DNA of 64,000 nucleotides from Elusimicrobiota bacterium (GTDB taxonomy: Bacteria; Elusimicrobiota; Elusimicrobia; UBA1565; UBA9628), in contig JACRDT010000007.1 in assembly GCA_016212795.1 (NCBI GenBank), positions 62,001 through 126,000 of the forward strand, given 5' to 3'. This document shows, piece after piece, positions 15,711 through 23,794 of this stretch (position 1 is its first letter; every line of letters begins with the position of its first letter). The notes beneath the pieces are model-generated. The model worked only from the letters and a program-made list of their open reading frames with translations. It did no database searches and had not been told where the DNA came from. The translations under genes and the position numbers were made by a program.

Positions 15711-16629
15711 GCCGGCGCCGTCCTCGATAGTAGCGCACGATCGCCCCGGCCAGCGCCGCGGCGCTCGCGGTCTTGGCCTCGATGGCCGGCTTGATGCCGG
15801 CGGCGGCCATGGCCGCGGAGGTGACCGGCCCGATGGACGCGGCCTGGGCGCGCGCGAGGAACCGGCGGCGCAGCCCGGCGGGCAGGGCCGCCTGGAACTC
15901 CCGCACGGCGGAGCCCGACATGAAGACGACGACGTCCACCCCTCCGAGGGCCGCCCGCTCGAGGCGGCGCCGGCCGGCGGGGTCGGGGAGGGTCCGGTAG
16001 GCCTCGACCACCGAGACCTTCGCGCCCTTGCGCCGCAGCTCCCTGGGCAGCACGTCGCGGCCGGCCTTGGCCCCGGGCAGCAGGATCGTCTCCCCCTCCA
16101 CCCTGCCCATGGCCTTGGCGAGGTCTTCGGCGCGGTGCACCCGGGGGACGCGCGCCCCCTTCCATCCGAGGCTCTCCAAGACCCGGGCCGTGGATTCGCC
16201 GACGGCGAAGAGGGCGCGGGGCCGGGGCAGGGGGAGCCGCCCGAGCTTCCCGGCCCTGGCGAAGAAGGCCCTGGCCGCGTTGGCGCTCGTGAAGACGACG
16301 GTCCCGCAGCCCTCCAGCCCCCTCCGTCGAGAGGAGGACATCCTGCGCCTTCGGGGACGGCGGTCCATCGCCGCCAGTCCGAGGATGGACCGGTCGAGCC
16401 CTTTCGTGGAGGACGGCGAGGCGATGCGGATGAGCGGGGCCAGGATGACGCGGCCGCCCGCCCGCCGGAGGAGCGACGCGAGGGGCTCGGCCTGGGCCTT
16501 GGGCCGGGTGATGAGGGCGGTCTTGCCGGCGAGGGGGCCGGGTCGGGCGCGGGGCGCGGTCGAGGCCGGAGGCCGAGCGCCCGGCGCGCCTTCGGGAAGG
16601 GCGTTGGCGGCGCGGGGCGCGGCGGTCAT
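15703..16629 (-). CDS. hemD: Uroporphyrinogen-III synthase with two repeat-derived insertions
   Basis: A 308-residue protein, longer than the usual 240-260. It closes and isomerises hydroxymethylbilane to uroporphyrinogen III in haem and corrinoid synthesis. The family pattern is weak but recognisable: TALITRPKAQAEPLASLLRR at the start of the fold, GTVVFTSANAARAFF, then ALFAVGESTARVLESLGW and VVFMSGSAVREF, and ASIGPVTSAAMAAAGI near the end. The first 28 residues derive from a 71-bp repeat shared with the DUF4340 gene. Residues of type LAAMDRRPRRR before GTVVFTSANA derive from a 33-bp repeat shared with suhB. Other haem genes are not in the window. Confidence 0.85.
   Translation of the reverse strand: MTAAPRAANALPEGAPGARPPASTAPRARPGPLAGKTALITRPKAQAEPLASLLRRAGGRVILAPLIRIASPSSTKGLDRSILGLAAMDRRPRRRRMSSSRRRGLEGCGTVVFTSANAARAFFARAGKLGRLPLPRPRALFAVGESTARVLESLGWKGARVPRVHRAEDLAKAMGRVEGETILLPGAKAGRDVLPRELRRKGAKVSVVEAYRTLPDPAGRRRLERAALGGVDVVVFMSGSAVREFQAALPAGLRRRFLARAQAASIGPVTSAAMAAAGIKPAIEAKTASAAALAGAIVRYYRGRRRHA
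16345..16377 (-). repeat. In-frame dispersed repeat R3, copy 2
   Basis: A 33-bp copy encoding LAAMDRRPRRR inside hemD, followed by a further Ser/Arg-rich stretch (MSSSRRRGLEG). The insertion lies just before the conserved strand GTVVFTSANA, where other HemD proteins have a short loop. Confidence 0.7.
16550..16620 (-). repeat. In-frame dispersed repeat R2, copy 1
   Basis: A 71-bp stretch forming the N-terminal extension of HemD (APRAANALPEGAPGARPPAS). It differs from 40271-40341 at about three positions and is read in the same frame. Here it is flanked by a direct repeat of GCGCGGGGCGCGG. Confidence 0.88.
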
Positions 16630-16674
16630 CGGGCGAGTCTATCATTTTTTTCGCCAAGCCTCGCCGTCGGACGT

Positions 16675-16704
16675 TTGACACCCTCCTGACGGCTATGTTA
16701 TAGT
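16675..16704 (+). promoter_or_regulatory. Promoter, TTGACA-N18-TATAGT
   Basis: A perfect -35 (16675-16680) and a good -10 (16699-16704). The expected start near 16711 leaves a leader of about 11 nt before the ATG at 16723. It is likely to drive the EIIA-permease genes and possibly the def-fmt run. Confidence 0.75.
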
Positions 16705-16722
16705 CCTGATTCACCCGCGAAT

Positions 16723-17274
16723 ATGCCCCCCAAGGAAGGCAATCCCTCCAGGGATATCCCAGCCACGAAGTCCCCTCCCGTCAAGACAGGGGCCGCCCGC
16801 GTCGCCGCGAAAGTCATCCGGGTCTCCTCCCTGCTGTCCGAGGACAACGTCTCCATCGCCGCGTCCGCCGCCGACAAGAACGCCGTCCTCGAGACCGTCG
16901 TCAAGGGGCTCTGCCAGAGGAAGGGGCTCGGCGCTCCCCAGCCGTTCCTGGACAAGGTCCTCGAGCGGGAGAAGGGCATCAGTACGACCCTCGATACGGG
17001 GCTGAGCCTTCCCCACGCGCGCATGGACGGGCTGGCGGACATCGTCGCCTCCGTCACGGTCATCCCCGGCGGCCTGGCCGACCCTGGCCAGCCCGACCTG
17101 ACCATCCGGGTGATGTTCCTGTTCTTCTCGCCGAACAAGCCGGAGTTCTTCCAGATGCACCTGCAGCTTCTGCACCGGGTCTCGGTGCTGCTCAAGGGCG
17201 CGCTGCTCGACCAGGTGACGAAGGCCTCCACCCCGGCCGAGGTCCTCGAGTTGATCCGCAAAGCCGAGAAATAG
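16723..17274 (+). CDS. PTS EIIA-like (PtsN/fructose type) domain protein
   Basis: A 183-residue protein. A Lys/Pro-rich tail of about 30 residues is followed by a single EIIA type-2 domain. The phosphorylatable histidine is His98 in TTLDTGLSLPHARMDG. The surrounding VLEREKGISTTLDTGLSLPH matches PtsN-like proteins. No EIIB or EIIC gene is adjacent, so regulation of the permease 10 nt downstream is more likely than sugar uptake. That pairing is inference from position and the shared promoter. Confidence 0.85.
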   Translation: MPPKEGNPSRDIPATKSPPVKTGAARVAAKVIRVSSLLSEDNVSIAASAADKNAVLETVVKGLCQRKGLGAPQPFLDKVLEREKGISTTLDTGLSLPHARMDGLADIVASVTVIPGGLADPGQPDLTIRVMFLFFSPNKPEFFQMHLQLLHRVSVLLKGALLDQVTKASTPAEVLELIRKAEK

Positions 17275-17283
17275 CCCGCGGCG

Positions 17284-19272
17284 ATGGTCCGAAAGCCTTC
17301 CCGACGCGTCACCGAGGTCGTCGTCCTGAGCACGGCGATGCTCACCTTCATCTCCTTCGGGCGGGCCGCCGCCATCGTGATCTGCGACATGGCGTCGACG
17401 GCCTGGTACGTGGGCGGCATCGCCCTGCAGGCCGTGGGCCCGGCCGCGCCCTGGTTCATCCTGGCGGTCATGCTCTTCTCGACCTGCGTCCTGGCCCTGT
17501 ACATGGAAGGCTCCTCCATGTTCGTGCGGGGAGGGGTCTACAAGGTCGTCAAGGAGGCCATGGGCGGGACCCTGGCCAAGGTCTCGGTCTCGGCCCTCAT
17601 GTTCGACTACGTGCTGACCGGGGCCATCAGCTCCGTCTCGGCCGGGCAGTACGTGGCGGGGCTCCTCAACTCGGTCTTTCCCCTCGCGCACGTCGAGTGG
17701 CGCCTGGACCCCGCCCTGTTCTCCTGCGTCTTCGCCCTCGCGGCCGTGGGCTATTTCTGGCGGCAGAACATCGTCGGCATCGAGGAGTCGAGCGACAAGG
17801 CCCTCAAGATCGTCCGGGCCACGGCCGTCATGGGCGCCATCGTGACCGGGTTCTGCCTCGTCACCTGCGCGAGGCGGGGGTTCACGTGGCCGACGACGAC
17901 GCTGTCCTTCAGCCCGGAGGCCCTGGGCTGGCTGGCGGGCTCGGACTGGCCCCGCAAGGTCGGGGCCCTGGGCCTGCTCATCGCCTTCGGCCACGCCTTC
18001 CTGGGCATGAGCGGCGTCGAGACGCTGGCCCAGGTCTACCGCGAGATGGAGGCGCCCAAGCTCAAGAACCTCAAGCGCGCCGTCGTCGTGATCTTCCTCT
18101 TCTCCTTCATCCTGACGACGTCCGTCACCTTCTTCGCGGTGAGCATCATCCCGGAAGGGGAGAGGGCGAGGTACTACGACAACCTGATCGCCGGCCTGGC
18201 CATGTTCGTGGACGGGCCGCACTGGCTGAGGCTCGTCCTGCAGGCGTTCGTGGTCCTGGTGGGCGCCGCCATCCTGTGCGGGGCGGTCAACACCGCCATC
18301 GTCGGCTCCAACGGCGTGCTCAACCGCATGGCCGAGGACGGCGTCATGCCGGACTGGTTCCGCTACCTCCACCCGAGGTTCGGCACGACCCACCGCATGA
18401 TCAACCTCGTCGTGGCCCTGCAGGTGCTCACCATCCTGCTCTGCCGGGGCGACGTCTACGTGCTGGGCGAGGCGTACGCCTTCGGGCTCATCTGGAGCCT
18501 GGTCTTCAACGCCGGCTCGGTCGTCCTGCTGCGCTTCAAGTCGCAGTTCGAGAGGGAATGGATGGTCCCGTTCAACTGGAAGGTCGGCGGCCGGCCCATG
18601 CCCATCGGGCTCCTCTTCATCTTCCTGACGCTCCTCTCGGTCGGCCTCATCAACCTGCTGACCAAGAAGGTCGCGACCGTCTTCGGGGCGGCCTTCGCGG
18701 CGGGCTTCTTCGTGCTCTTCCTCGCCGCGGAGCGGTTCAACAGGGGCAAGGCCCGCGATCAGCACCGGGAGAAGCTCAACCTCTGCAACGAGGCGACGGT
18801 GGACGACGTCCTCAAGCACATGGACAAGCCCAACCGGGTCCTCGTGGCCGTGCGCGACCCGGGCGGCCTGCACCACCTGAGCAAGGCCCTCGACGACCTC
18901 GACGAGGAGACCACGGAGCTCGTGGTCCTCTACTGCCATGTCCAGCACGGCATGAGCTTCGGCGGCGACATCGAGTCCCTCGGCCCCGAGGAGGAGCACC
19001 TCTTCACGCGCGTGGTCGAGGTGGCCGAGAAGAGCGGCAAGAGCGTGACCCCGCTCGTCGTGGTGTCCAACGACCCGTTCTACGCCATCGCCCAGTCGGC
19101 CCAGGCCGTCGGCGCCGGCGAGGTCGTGCTGGGCATCTCGGGGCGCGTCAGCATCGAGGACCAGCTGGAGCGCCTGGCCATGACCTGGGGCGCGCTCCAG
19201 AAGACCGACCTGACGCCGGTGACCTTCCGGGTCATCCATAGGAATGGGGCGGAGACGGAGGTGCCTTTATGA
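17284..19272 (+). CDS. APC-superfamily permease with C-terminal cytoplasmic USP-like domain
   Basis: A 662-residue inner-membrane protein. The first 470 or so residues form about 12 helices of an amino acid/polyamine/organocation permease (MLTFISFGRAAAIVICDMAS opens helix 1; an FGHAFLGMSGVETLAQVYREM segment lies mid-protein). The last 190 residues are soluble and resemble a universal-stress-protein-like fold (NRVLVAVRDPGGLHHLSKAL, VVLGISGRVSIEDQLERL). The substrate is unknown. Its stop codon overlaps the ATG of the micro-ORF in hairpin repeat copy A, which in turn overlaps def. Confidence 0.85.
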   Translation: MVRKPSRRVTEVVVLSTAMLTFISFGRAAAIVICDMASTAWYVGGIALQAVGPAAPWFILAVMLFSTCVLALYMEGSSMFVRGGVYKVVKEAMGGTLAKVSVSALMFDYVLTGAISSVSAGQYVAGLLNSVFPLAHVEWRLDPALFSCVFALAAVGYFWRQNIVGIEESSDKALKIVRATAVMGAIVTGFCLVTCARRGFTWPTTTLSFSPEALGWLAGSDWPRKVGALGLLIAFGHAFLGMSGVETLAQVYREMEAPKLKNLKRAVVVIFLFSFILTTSVTFFAVSIIPEGERARYYDNLIAGLAMFVDGPHWLRLVLQAFVVLVGAAILCGAVNTAIVGSNGVLNRMAEDGVMPDWFRYLHPRFGTTHRMINLVVALQVLTILLCRGDVYVLGEAYAFGLIWSLVFNAGSVVLLRFKSQFEREWMVPFNWKVGGRPMPIGLLFIFLTLLSVGLINLLTKKVATVFGAAFAAGFFVLFLAAERFNRGKARDQHREKLNLCNEATVDDVLKHMDKPNRVLVAVRDPGGLHHLSKALDDLDEETTELVVLYCHVQHGMSFGGDIESLGPEEEHLFTRVVEVAEKSGKSVTPLVVVSNDPFYAIAQSAQAVGAGEVVLGISGRVSIEDQLERLAMTWGALQKTDLTPVTFRVIHRNGAETEVPL

Positions 19273-19328
19273 AACGGCATTGGCCCCCCCGCTACTCGCC
19301 CCCACGCGGGGGGGGGCGAGTGATATGA
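19269..19328 (+). repeat. Hairpin/micro-ORF repeat, copy A
   Basis: A 60-nt element encoding MKRHWPPRYSPPRGGGRVI. Its ATG overlaps the permease stop, and its TGA overlaps the def ATG (ATGA at 19325-19328). The core is a stem ACTCGCCCCC / GGGGGCGAGT with a small loop. The encoded peptide is identical to that of copy B, with two synonymous differences in the loop. Confidence 0.88.
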
Positions 19329-19834
19329 TCCTGCGCATCATCAAGCACGGGGAGAAGATCCTCAGGACGGTCTGCGACCCGGTCGACTACGCCGCCGTCC
19401 GCAAGGAGCTCCCCAGGATCCTGCGGGACATGTTCGCGACCATGTACTCGGTCAGGGGCGTGGGCCTGGCCTCGCCCCAGATCGGCCTCAACCTCCGGCT
19501 GTCCGTCATCGACGTGAGGCCCGAGGGGAAGGCCCGCCGCCTGGTCCTCATCAACCCGGTCATCGTGGCGTCCTCGGGGGAGCTGGAGGAGGAGGAGGGG
19601 TGCCTGTCCGTGCCCGGCATCTACGCCCGGATCCACCGCCACGCGAAGGTGACGATCCGGGCGCTCGACGCGCGCGGCCGGCCTTACGAGATGACGGGGG
19701 AAGGCATGCTGGCGCGCGCTTTCCAGCACGAGGTGGACCACCTCGACGGCAAGCTGTTCATCGACCGTCTGGATTTCATCACCAGGCTCAAGGTCATGAG
19801 CGCCATCAAGGAAGTCAGGAAGAACTGGACATGA
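19325..19834 (+). CDS. def: Peptide deformylase
   Basis: A 169-residue metalloenzyme that removes the formyl group from nascent proteins. All three catalytic motifs are present: GVGLASPQ near residue 45 (family GxGLAAPQ), EEGCLS near 90, and QHEVDHLDG near 134 with the HExxH metal site. The start ATG lies inside the end of hairpin repeat copy A. The gene overlaps fmt by 4 nt, the classical deformylation/formylation pair. Confidence 0.97.
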   Translation: MILRIIKHGEKILRTVCDPVDYAAVRKELPRILRDMFATMYSVRGVGLASPQIGLNLRLSVIDVRPEGKARRLVLINPVIVASSGELEEEEGCLSVPGIYARIHRHAKVTIRALDARGRPYEMTGEGMLARAFQHEVDHLDGKLFIDRLDFITRLKVMSAIKEVRKNWT

Positions 19835-20811
19835 GGCTGGTCTTCTACGGCACGCCCGAGGTGGCGGCCGGGTACCTCGCGTTCCTGGCCCTCGGCCACG
19901 AGATCGTCGCCGTCGTCACGCAGCCGGACAAGCCGGCCGGCCGGGGCCTGGGCCTCGCGGCCGCCCCCGTCAAGCGGGTCGCCCTGGGGTTGGGGCTGCC
20001 CGTGTTCCAGCCGCAGCGCGGGGCCGACATCGCCGGGCAGCTCGGGGGCCTGGGCGCGGACCTGGGGGTGGCGGTCGCCTACGGCAAGCTGCTCAAGAAA
20101 GACGCCCTCGACCTGCCCAGGATCGGGACGCTCAACGTCCATTTCTCCCTCCTGCCGAAGTACCGCGGCGCGGCCCCGGTGCAGTGGAGCCTGGCCCGCG
20201 GCGAGAGCGCGACCGGCGTGAGCGTGTTCTGGCTCGACGAGGGCTTGGACACCGGCCCGATCGCCAAGAGCCGCTCCACCCCGATCGGCGCCGACGAGGA
20301 CGCGGCCGCGCTCCTCGAGCGGCTCTCGGCGATCGGCCGGGAGCTCCTGGCCGAAGTGCTCGCCGAGGTGGCCGCCGGGACCGTCCGGCGGGAGCCCCAG
20401 GCCGGGCAGCCGTGTCCCGCCCCGGCAATCCGCCGGGAAGACGCCTTGATCGGCTTCGGGAAGACGGCCCGGGAGATCCACAACCTCGTGCGCGCCATGG
20501 CGATCTGGCCCGGGGCCTACCTGGAGCTCGAAGGGCGCGACAGGCCCCTGCGGCTCGCGGTGGGCAAGACCGCGGTCGATGACCGGCCCCGGGCTCCGGG
20601 CGGAGGCGTCCCCGGGACCATCGTCGCCATTGAGCGGGGCAAGGGATTTTTGATAGAATGTTCCGAGGGAAGCCGCCTCTGGATCCTGTCTGTCCAGCCT
20701 GAGGGAAAAAAGCAGATGCCGGCGGTAGATTTCCTCAACGGCATGCGGCTCGGGGTCGGCGGCGTCTTGCGGACCCGCGGCGGTCCCGGGCTCGAAGCGC
20801 CCGGGATTTGA
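19831..20811 (+). CDS. fmt: Methionyl-tRNA formyltransferase
   Basis: A 326-residue enzyme that transfers a formyl group from 10-formyl-tetrahydrofolate to initiator Met-tRNA. The N-terminal formyltransferase fold shows MRLVFYGTPEVAA, TQPDKPAGRG, and the catalytic region LNVHFSLLPKYRGAAPVQW. The C-terminal oligonucleotide-binding-like domain covers about residues 205-320. It overlaps def upstream (ATGA) and the PASTA gene downstream (TGATG), so it is translated in a coupled chain. Confidence 0.97.
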   Translation: MRLVFYGTPEVAAGYLAFLALGHEIVAVVTQPDKPAGRGLGLAAAPVKRVALGLGLPVFQPQRGADIAGQLGGLGADLGVAVAYGKLLKKDALDLPRIGTLNVHFSLLPKYRGAAPVQWSLARGESATGVSVFWLDEGLDTGPIAKSRSTPIGADEDAAALLERLSAIGRELLAEVLAEVAAGTVRREPQAGQPCPAPAIRREDALIGFGKTAREIHNLVRAMAIWPGAYLELEGRDRPLRLAVGKTAVDDRPRAPGGGVPGTIVAIERGKGFLIECSEGSRLWILSVQPEGKKQMPAVDFLNGMRLGVGGVLRTRGGPGLEAPGI

Positions 20812-21764
20812 TGAAACTCCGTTCTCTCGAAGTCTCGCTGACGCTGGTGGCGCTGGTCTTATTGGCGTTCTTGGTCATGCAATGGTCATTGGAAGGGATC
20901 ATCCACGCTCGCAAGACGCAGACCGTCCCCGACCTGAAGGGACGGTCCGTGTCGTCGACGCTGGACATCCTCGCGCCCCGGAATCTCGGGGTCAGGAAGG
21001 AGGGGACGGAGTTCGACAACTCGGTCCCGGTCGACGCCGTCCTGAGGCAGAACCCCCCGGCCGGCGCCGTGGTCAGGGAGGGCAAGGTCGTCCGGGTGGT
21101 CCTCAGCCACGGCGGGGTGACGGTCTTCGTGCCCAGCATCGTGGGCATGCCGCTGCGCAACGCCGAGATGCTGCTGCGCCAGGGGCAGCTCATGCTCGGC
21201 GAGAAGATGACCGAGACCTTTTCCCTGCGGACGGAGAAGGGCATCGTGCTTTCCCAGGACCCGGAGGCGGAGACGAGCGTCGAGCGGGGGTCGTTCGTCA
21301 ACGTGGTGGTGTCCGGGGGGGCGCCGCCGACCGGGGTGGTGCTGATGCCGGATTTCAACAGGAAGGACATCGCGGAGGCCTTGTCGTGGGCCGTCTCGGC
21401 GGGCTTGAAGGTGGAGGTGTCCACGGACGCGACGTCGCTGTTCCCGTACGGCGTCATCCTGAGCCAGAGCCCCCGGGCGGACTCGGTGGTGGGGTCGGAC
21501 TCCAAGTTCTCGATCACGATCAGCGGCCGAAAGAAGGGCCCGCGCGAGGGGAAATCGGCGAAGACGTTCCACTACGAGGTCTCCCAGGGCGGCAGCGAGA
21601 GCATGGTGCGCATCGTCGTCGCCGACCGGTACGGGGAGCGGGAGCTGTTCAACGGGCTGCGCCGGCCGGGCTCCAAGATCGACCTGCCGATCAACGACAT
21701 GCCCGGGGGCGGTCGGGTGAAGATCTACCTCAACGGGGTCCTGGTGGAGGAGCGCGACCTGTGA
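20811..21764 (+). CDS. Membrane protein with three PASTA domains
   Basis: A 317-residue bitopic protein. One transmembrane helix (VSLTLVALVLLAFLVMQWSL) is followed by three extracytoplasmic PASTA repeats. The repeats are recognised by VPDLKGRSVSSTLDIL, VPSIVGMPLRNAEMLL and MPDFNRKDIAEALSWA, each with a following QxPxAGxxV-type loop (RQNPPAGAVV, SQDPEAETSV, SQSPRADSVV). PASTA domains usually bind peptidoglycan or beta-lactam-like ligands in Ser/Thr kinases, but no kinase domain is present. The role is probably in the envelope. It is translationally coupled to fmt and rpe. Confidence 0.9.
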   Translation: MKLRSLEVSLTLVALVLLAFLVMQWSLEGIIHARKTQTVPDLKGRSVSSTLDILAPRNLGVRKEGTEFDNSVPVDAVLRQNPPAGAVVREGKVVRVVLSHGGVTVFVPSIVGMPLRNAEMLLRQGQLMLGEKMTETFSLRTEKGIVLSQDPEAETSVERGSFVNVVVSGGAPPTGVVLMPDFNRKDIAEALSWAVSAGLKVEVSTDATSLFPYGVILSQSPRADSVVGSDSKFSITISGRKKGPREGKSAKTFHYEVSQGGSESMVRIVVADRYGERELFNGLRRPGSKIDLPINDMPGGGRVKIYLNGVLVEERDL

Positions 21765-22531
21765 GCGGCATCCCCGCGGGCGTGCAGATCGTCCCTTCCC
21801 TGCTCTCGGCCGACCTCGCCTGCCTCGGCGAGTGCCTCGACGCCGCCGTCGGCGCCGGCGTCGAGTGGGTCTCGGTGGACGTGATGGACGGGCACTTCGT
21901 GCCGAACATCAGCTTCGGCCCGGACCTGGTCCGGATGATCAAGAAGCGCACGCGGCTCTACGTGGACGCGCACCTCATGGTGTCCAACCCCGATGAGGCG
22001 GCGCCGTTCTTCTCGCGGGCCGGCGCCGACATGGTGGTCGTGCATTGGGAGGCCTGCCGCGACCCGAGGCGCACGCTCCGGTCTCTGCGCGGCGACGGCG
22101 CGGCCGCCGGGATGGCGCTCCGGCCCCGGACGCCGGTCGGGCGGCTCCTGCCCCTGCTGGCGGAGCTGGACCTGGCTTTGGTCATGACCGTGGAGCCGGG
22201 GTTCGCCGGCGCGAAGTTCCTGGCCCCGCAGCTCGACAAGGTGCGGGCGCTGCGCGAGGCCATCGCGGCGCGAGGATATCGCTGCAGGCTGCAGGTGGAC
22301 GGCGGCATCAACCTGGCGACCGCCGCGGCCGCGGCCGCCGCCGGGGCCGACAGCCTGGTGGCCGGCACGGCCGTCTTCGGGGCCGCGGACATCGGCGAGG
22401 CCTTCCAGGCCCTGATGAAGACGGCGAGGATTTCGTACGAAAAACAAACGAGAGGGACGAGCTTGATGAAAAGACGGTCAGCCCCCTCAATGCTCGCCTC
22501 CCCCCGGGGGAGGCTCGCGACAAGGAGATAA
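21761..22531 (+). CDS. rpe: Ribulose-phosphate 3-epimerase with repeat-derived tail
   Basis: A 256-residue TIM barrel that interconverts ribulose-5-phosphate and xylulose-5-phosphate. Key segments are PSLLSADLACLGE, SVDVMDGHFVPNISFG (metal and catalytic Asp), VDAHLMVSNPD, MTVEPGFAGAKF and LQVDGGIN, followed by the phosphate loop SLVAGTAVFG. The start is GTG 21761, overlapping the PASTA stop. The normal fold ends near QALMKTA. The tail from MKRRSAPSML onward is encoded by a degenerate copy (G) of the hairpin repeat and ends 1 nt before the rpsP ATG. Confidence 0.95.
   Translation: MSGIPAGVQIVPSLLSADLACLGECLDAAVGAGVEWVSVDVMDGHFVPNISFGPDLVRMIKKRTRLYVDAHLMVSNPDEAAPFFSRAGADMVVVHWEACRDPRRTLRSLRGDGAAAGMALRPRTPVGRLLPLLAELDLALVMTVEPGFAGAKFLAPQLDKVRALREAIAARGYRCRLQVDGGINLATAAAAAAAGADSLVAGTAVFGAADIGEAFQALMKTARISYEKQTRGTSLMKRRSAPSMLASPRGRLATRR
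22466..22531 (+). repeat. Hairpin/micro-ORF repeat, degenerate copy G
   Basis: Encodes MKRRSAPSMLASPRGRLATR in frame with the end of rpe, and contains the stem GCCTCCCCC / GGGGGAGGC. It is less similar than the other copies, but it keeps the MKR start, the proline/arginine/glycine pattern, the hairpin and the position just before a start codon (rpsP). Confidence 0.55.
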
Positions 22532-22532
22532 C

Positions 22533-22811
22533 ATGGCAGTGGTCATTAGACTTCAACGGACGGGCAAGCCGAAGCAGCCTTACTACCGCGTGGTGGCGGT
22601 CGAGAAGTCGCGCGGCCCCGTCGGCAAGCCCATCGAGGTCCTCGGCTGGTACAACCCGCGCGAGGACAAGGCGGCCGACAAGGTCAAGTTCGACGCGGCG
22701 CGCTACGAGTACTGGGTGAAGAACGGGGCGAAGCCCTCCGGGACGGTGGCCACCCTGCTCAAGGGCCGGACGGGCCAGGAGAAGGGCGCCGTCGGCGGCG
22801 CGAAATCATGA
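22533..22811 (+). CDS. rpsP: 30S ribosomal protein S16
   Basis: A 92-residue protein that matches bacterial S16 throughout (MAVVIRLQRTGKPKQPYYRVV, then IEVLGWYNP and an ARYEYWVKNGAKPSGTVATLL C-terminal half). It binds 16S rRNA in the body of the small subunit. AAGGAGATAAC precedes the ATG as a good ribosome-binding site. It overlaps khpA by 4 nt. Confidence 0.98.
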   Translation: MAVVIRLQRTGKPKQPYYRVVAVEKSRGPVGKPIEVLGWYNPREDKAADKVKFDAARYEYWVKNGAKPSGTVATLLKGRTGQEKGAVGGAKS

Positions 22812-23035
22812 AGGAACTGGTCCAGTTCGTCGTCGGCAAGCTCGCGAACCATCCCGACAAGGTCGTCGTGACCGAGTCCGAGGAGAACGGCACCGTGTTC
22901 TTCAAGCTCACCGTCTGCGAGGAGGACAAGGGCAAGATCATCGGCAAGCAGGGCCGGGTCATCAAGGCGGTGCGCACGCTGCTCGGGGCGGCCGCCGCCC
23001 GGGACGGGAAGAAGACGTTTTTGGAGATTGAGTGA
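22808..23035 (+). CDS. khpA: KH-domain RNA-binding protein (KhpA type)
   Basis: A 75-residue single KH-domain protein. The RNA-binding loop is GKIIGKQGRVIKAVRTLL (family GxxG). KhpA proteins bind small RNAs and influence cell division and elongation in Firmicutes; the gene commonly sits between rpsP and rimM/trmD. Here trmD follows directly with a 4-nt overlap and rimM is missing from the cluster. Confidence 0.95.
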   Translation: MKELVQFVVGKLANHPDKVVVTESEENGTVFFKLTVCEEDKGKIIGKQGRVIKAVRTLLGAAAARDGKKTFLEIE

Positions 23036-23772
23036 GATTCGACATCGTCACGCTGTTCCCCGGGATGTTCGAGGGCGTCTTCGGCGAGAGCATCGTCGCC
23101 CGGGCCCTGCAGTCCGGGCTCGTCGAGATCGGCTTCGTCAACCCCAGGGATTTCTCCCTCGACCGGCACCGCAAGGTCGACGACCGGCCGTTCGGCGGGG
23201 GGCCGGGGATGATCCTGATGGCCGAGCCGCTCTACCGGGCCATCAAGAGCGTCCGGCGCCGCGCGCACGGCCGGCGCTCGGCGGGCCGGGGCGCGGCCTG
23301 GGCCGGCAGGCCCAGGGGCCGGGGCAGCCACGTCGTGTTCCTCTCCCCCCAGGGCCGGCGGTTCGACGCCCGCGTCGCGGCCGAACTGGCGTCCCGGGAG
23401 CACGTCGTGCTGGTGTGCGGGCACTACGAGGGCGTCGACGAGCGGCTCCGGGCGGCGTTCGACGACGAGATCTCCATCGGCGACTACGTCCTCACCGGGG
23501 GCGAGCTCCCGGCCATGGTCGTGGCGGACGCCGTGGCGAGGCTGGTCCCCGGGGTCCTGAAGAAAGAGGAGGCGGTCAAAGAGGAATCCTTCGAGCTGAG
23601 GGAAGGCGTGGGTCTGAGCCTGGATCACCCGCACTACACGCGGCCGAGGGTGTGGCGCGGCAAGCGGGTGCCGGCGGCGCTCCTGTCCGGCGACCATGAG
23701 CGCATCATCGATTGGCGCAGGCGCGCCGCGACGGTGGCGACGCGCAGGAAGCGCCCCGATTTGATTGGATGA
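23032..23772 (+). CDS. trmD: tRNA (guanine-37-N1)-methyltransferase
   Basis: A 246-residue knotted SPOUT methyltransferase that makes m1G37 in tRNAs, which prevents frameshifting. Characteristic segments are [49 protein letters not shown], and [15 protein letters not shown] forming the knot. An Arg/Gly-rich loop (about residues 67-97) is longer than in typical TrmD. The start is GTG 23032, overlapping the khpA stop. Confidence 0.97.
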   Translation: MRFDIVTLFPGMFEGVFGESIVARALQSGLVEIGFVNPRDFSLDRHRKVDDRPFGGGPGMILMAEPLYRAIKSVRRRAHGRRSAGRGAAWAGRPRGRGSHVVFLSPQGRRFDARVAAELASREHVVLVCGHYEGVDERLRAAFDDEISIGDYVLTGGELPAMVVADAVARLVPGVLKKEEAVKEESFELREGVGLSLDHPHYTRPRVWRGKRVPAALLSGDHERIIDWRRRAATVATRRKRPDLIG

Positions 23773-23794
23773 AGATTGGTTGGAGGTAGGCCCA

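Noticed and set aside
23250..23330. Another R2-like insertion in trmD
   Set aside because: The Arg/Gly-rich loop shares only an 11-base run (CCGGGGCGCGG) with R2; too short to call.
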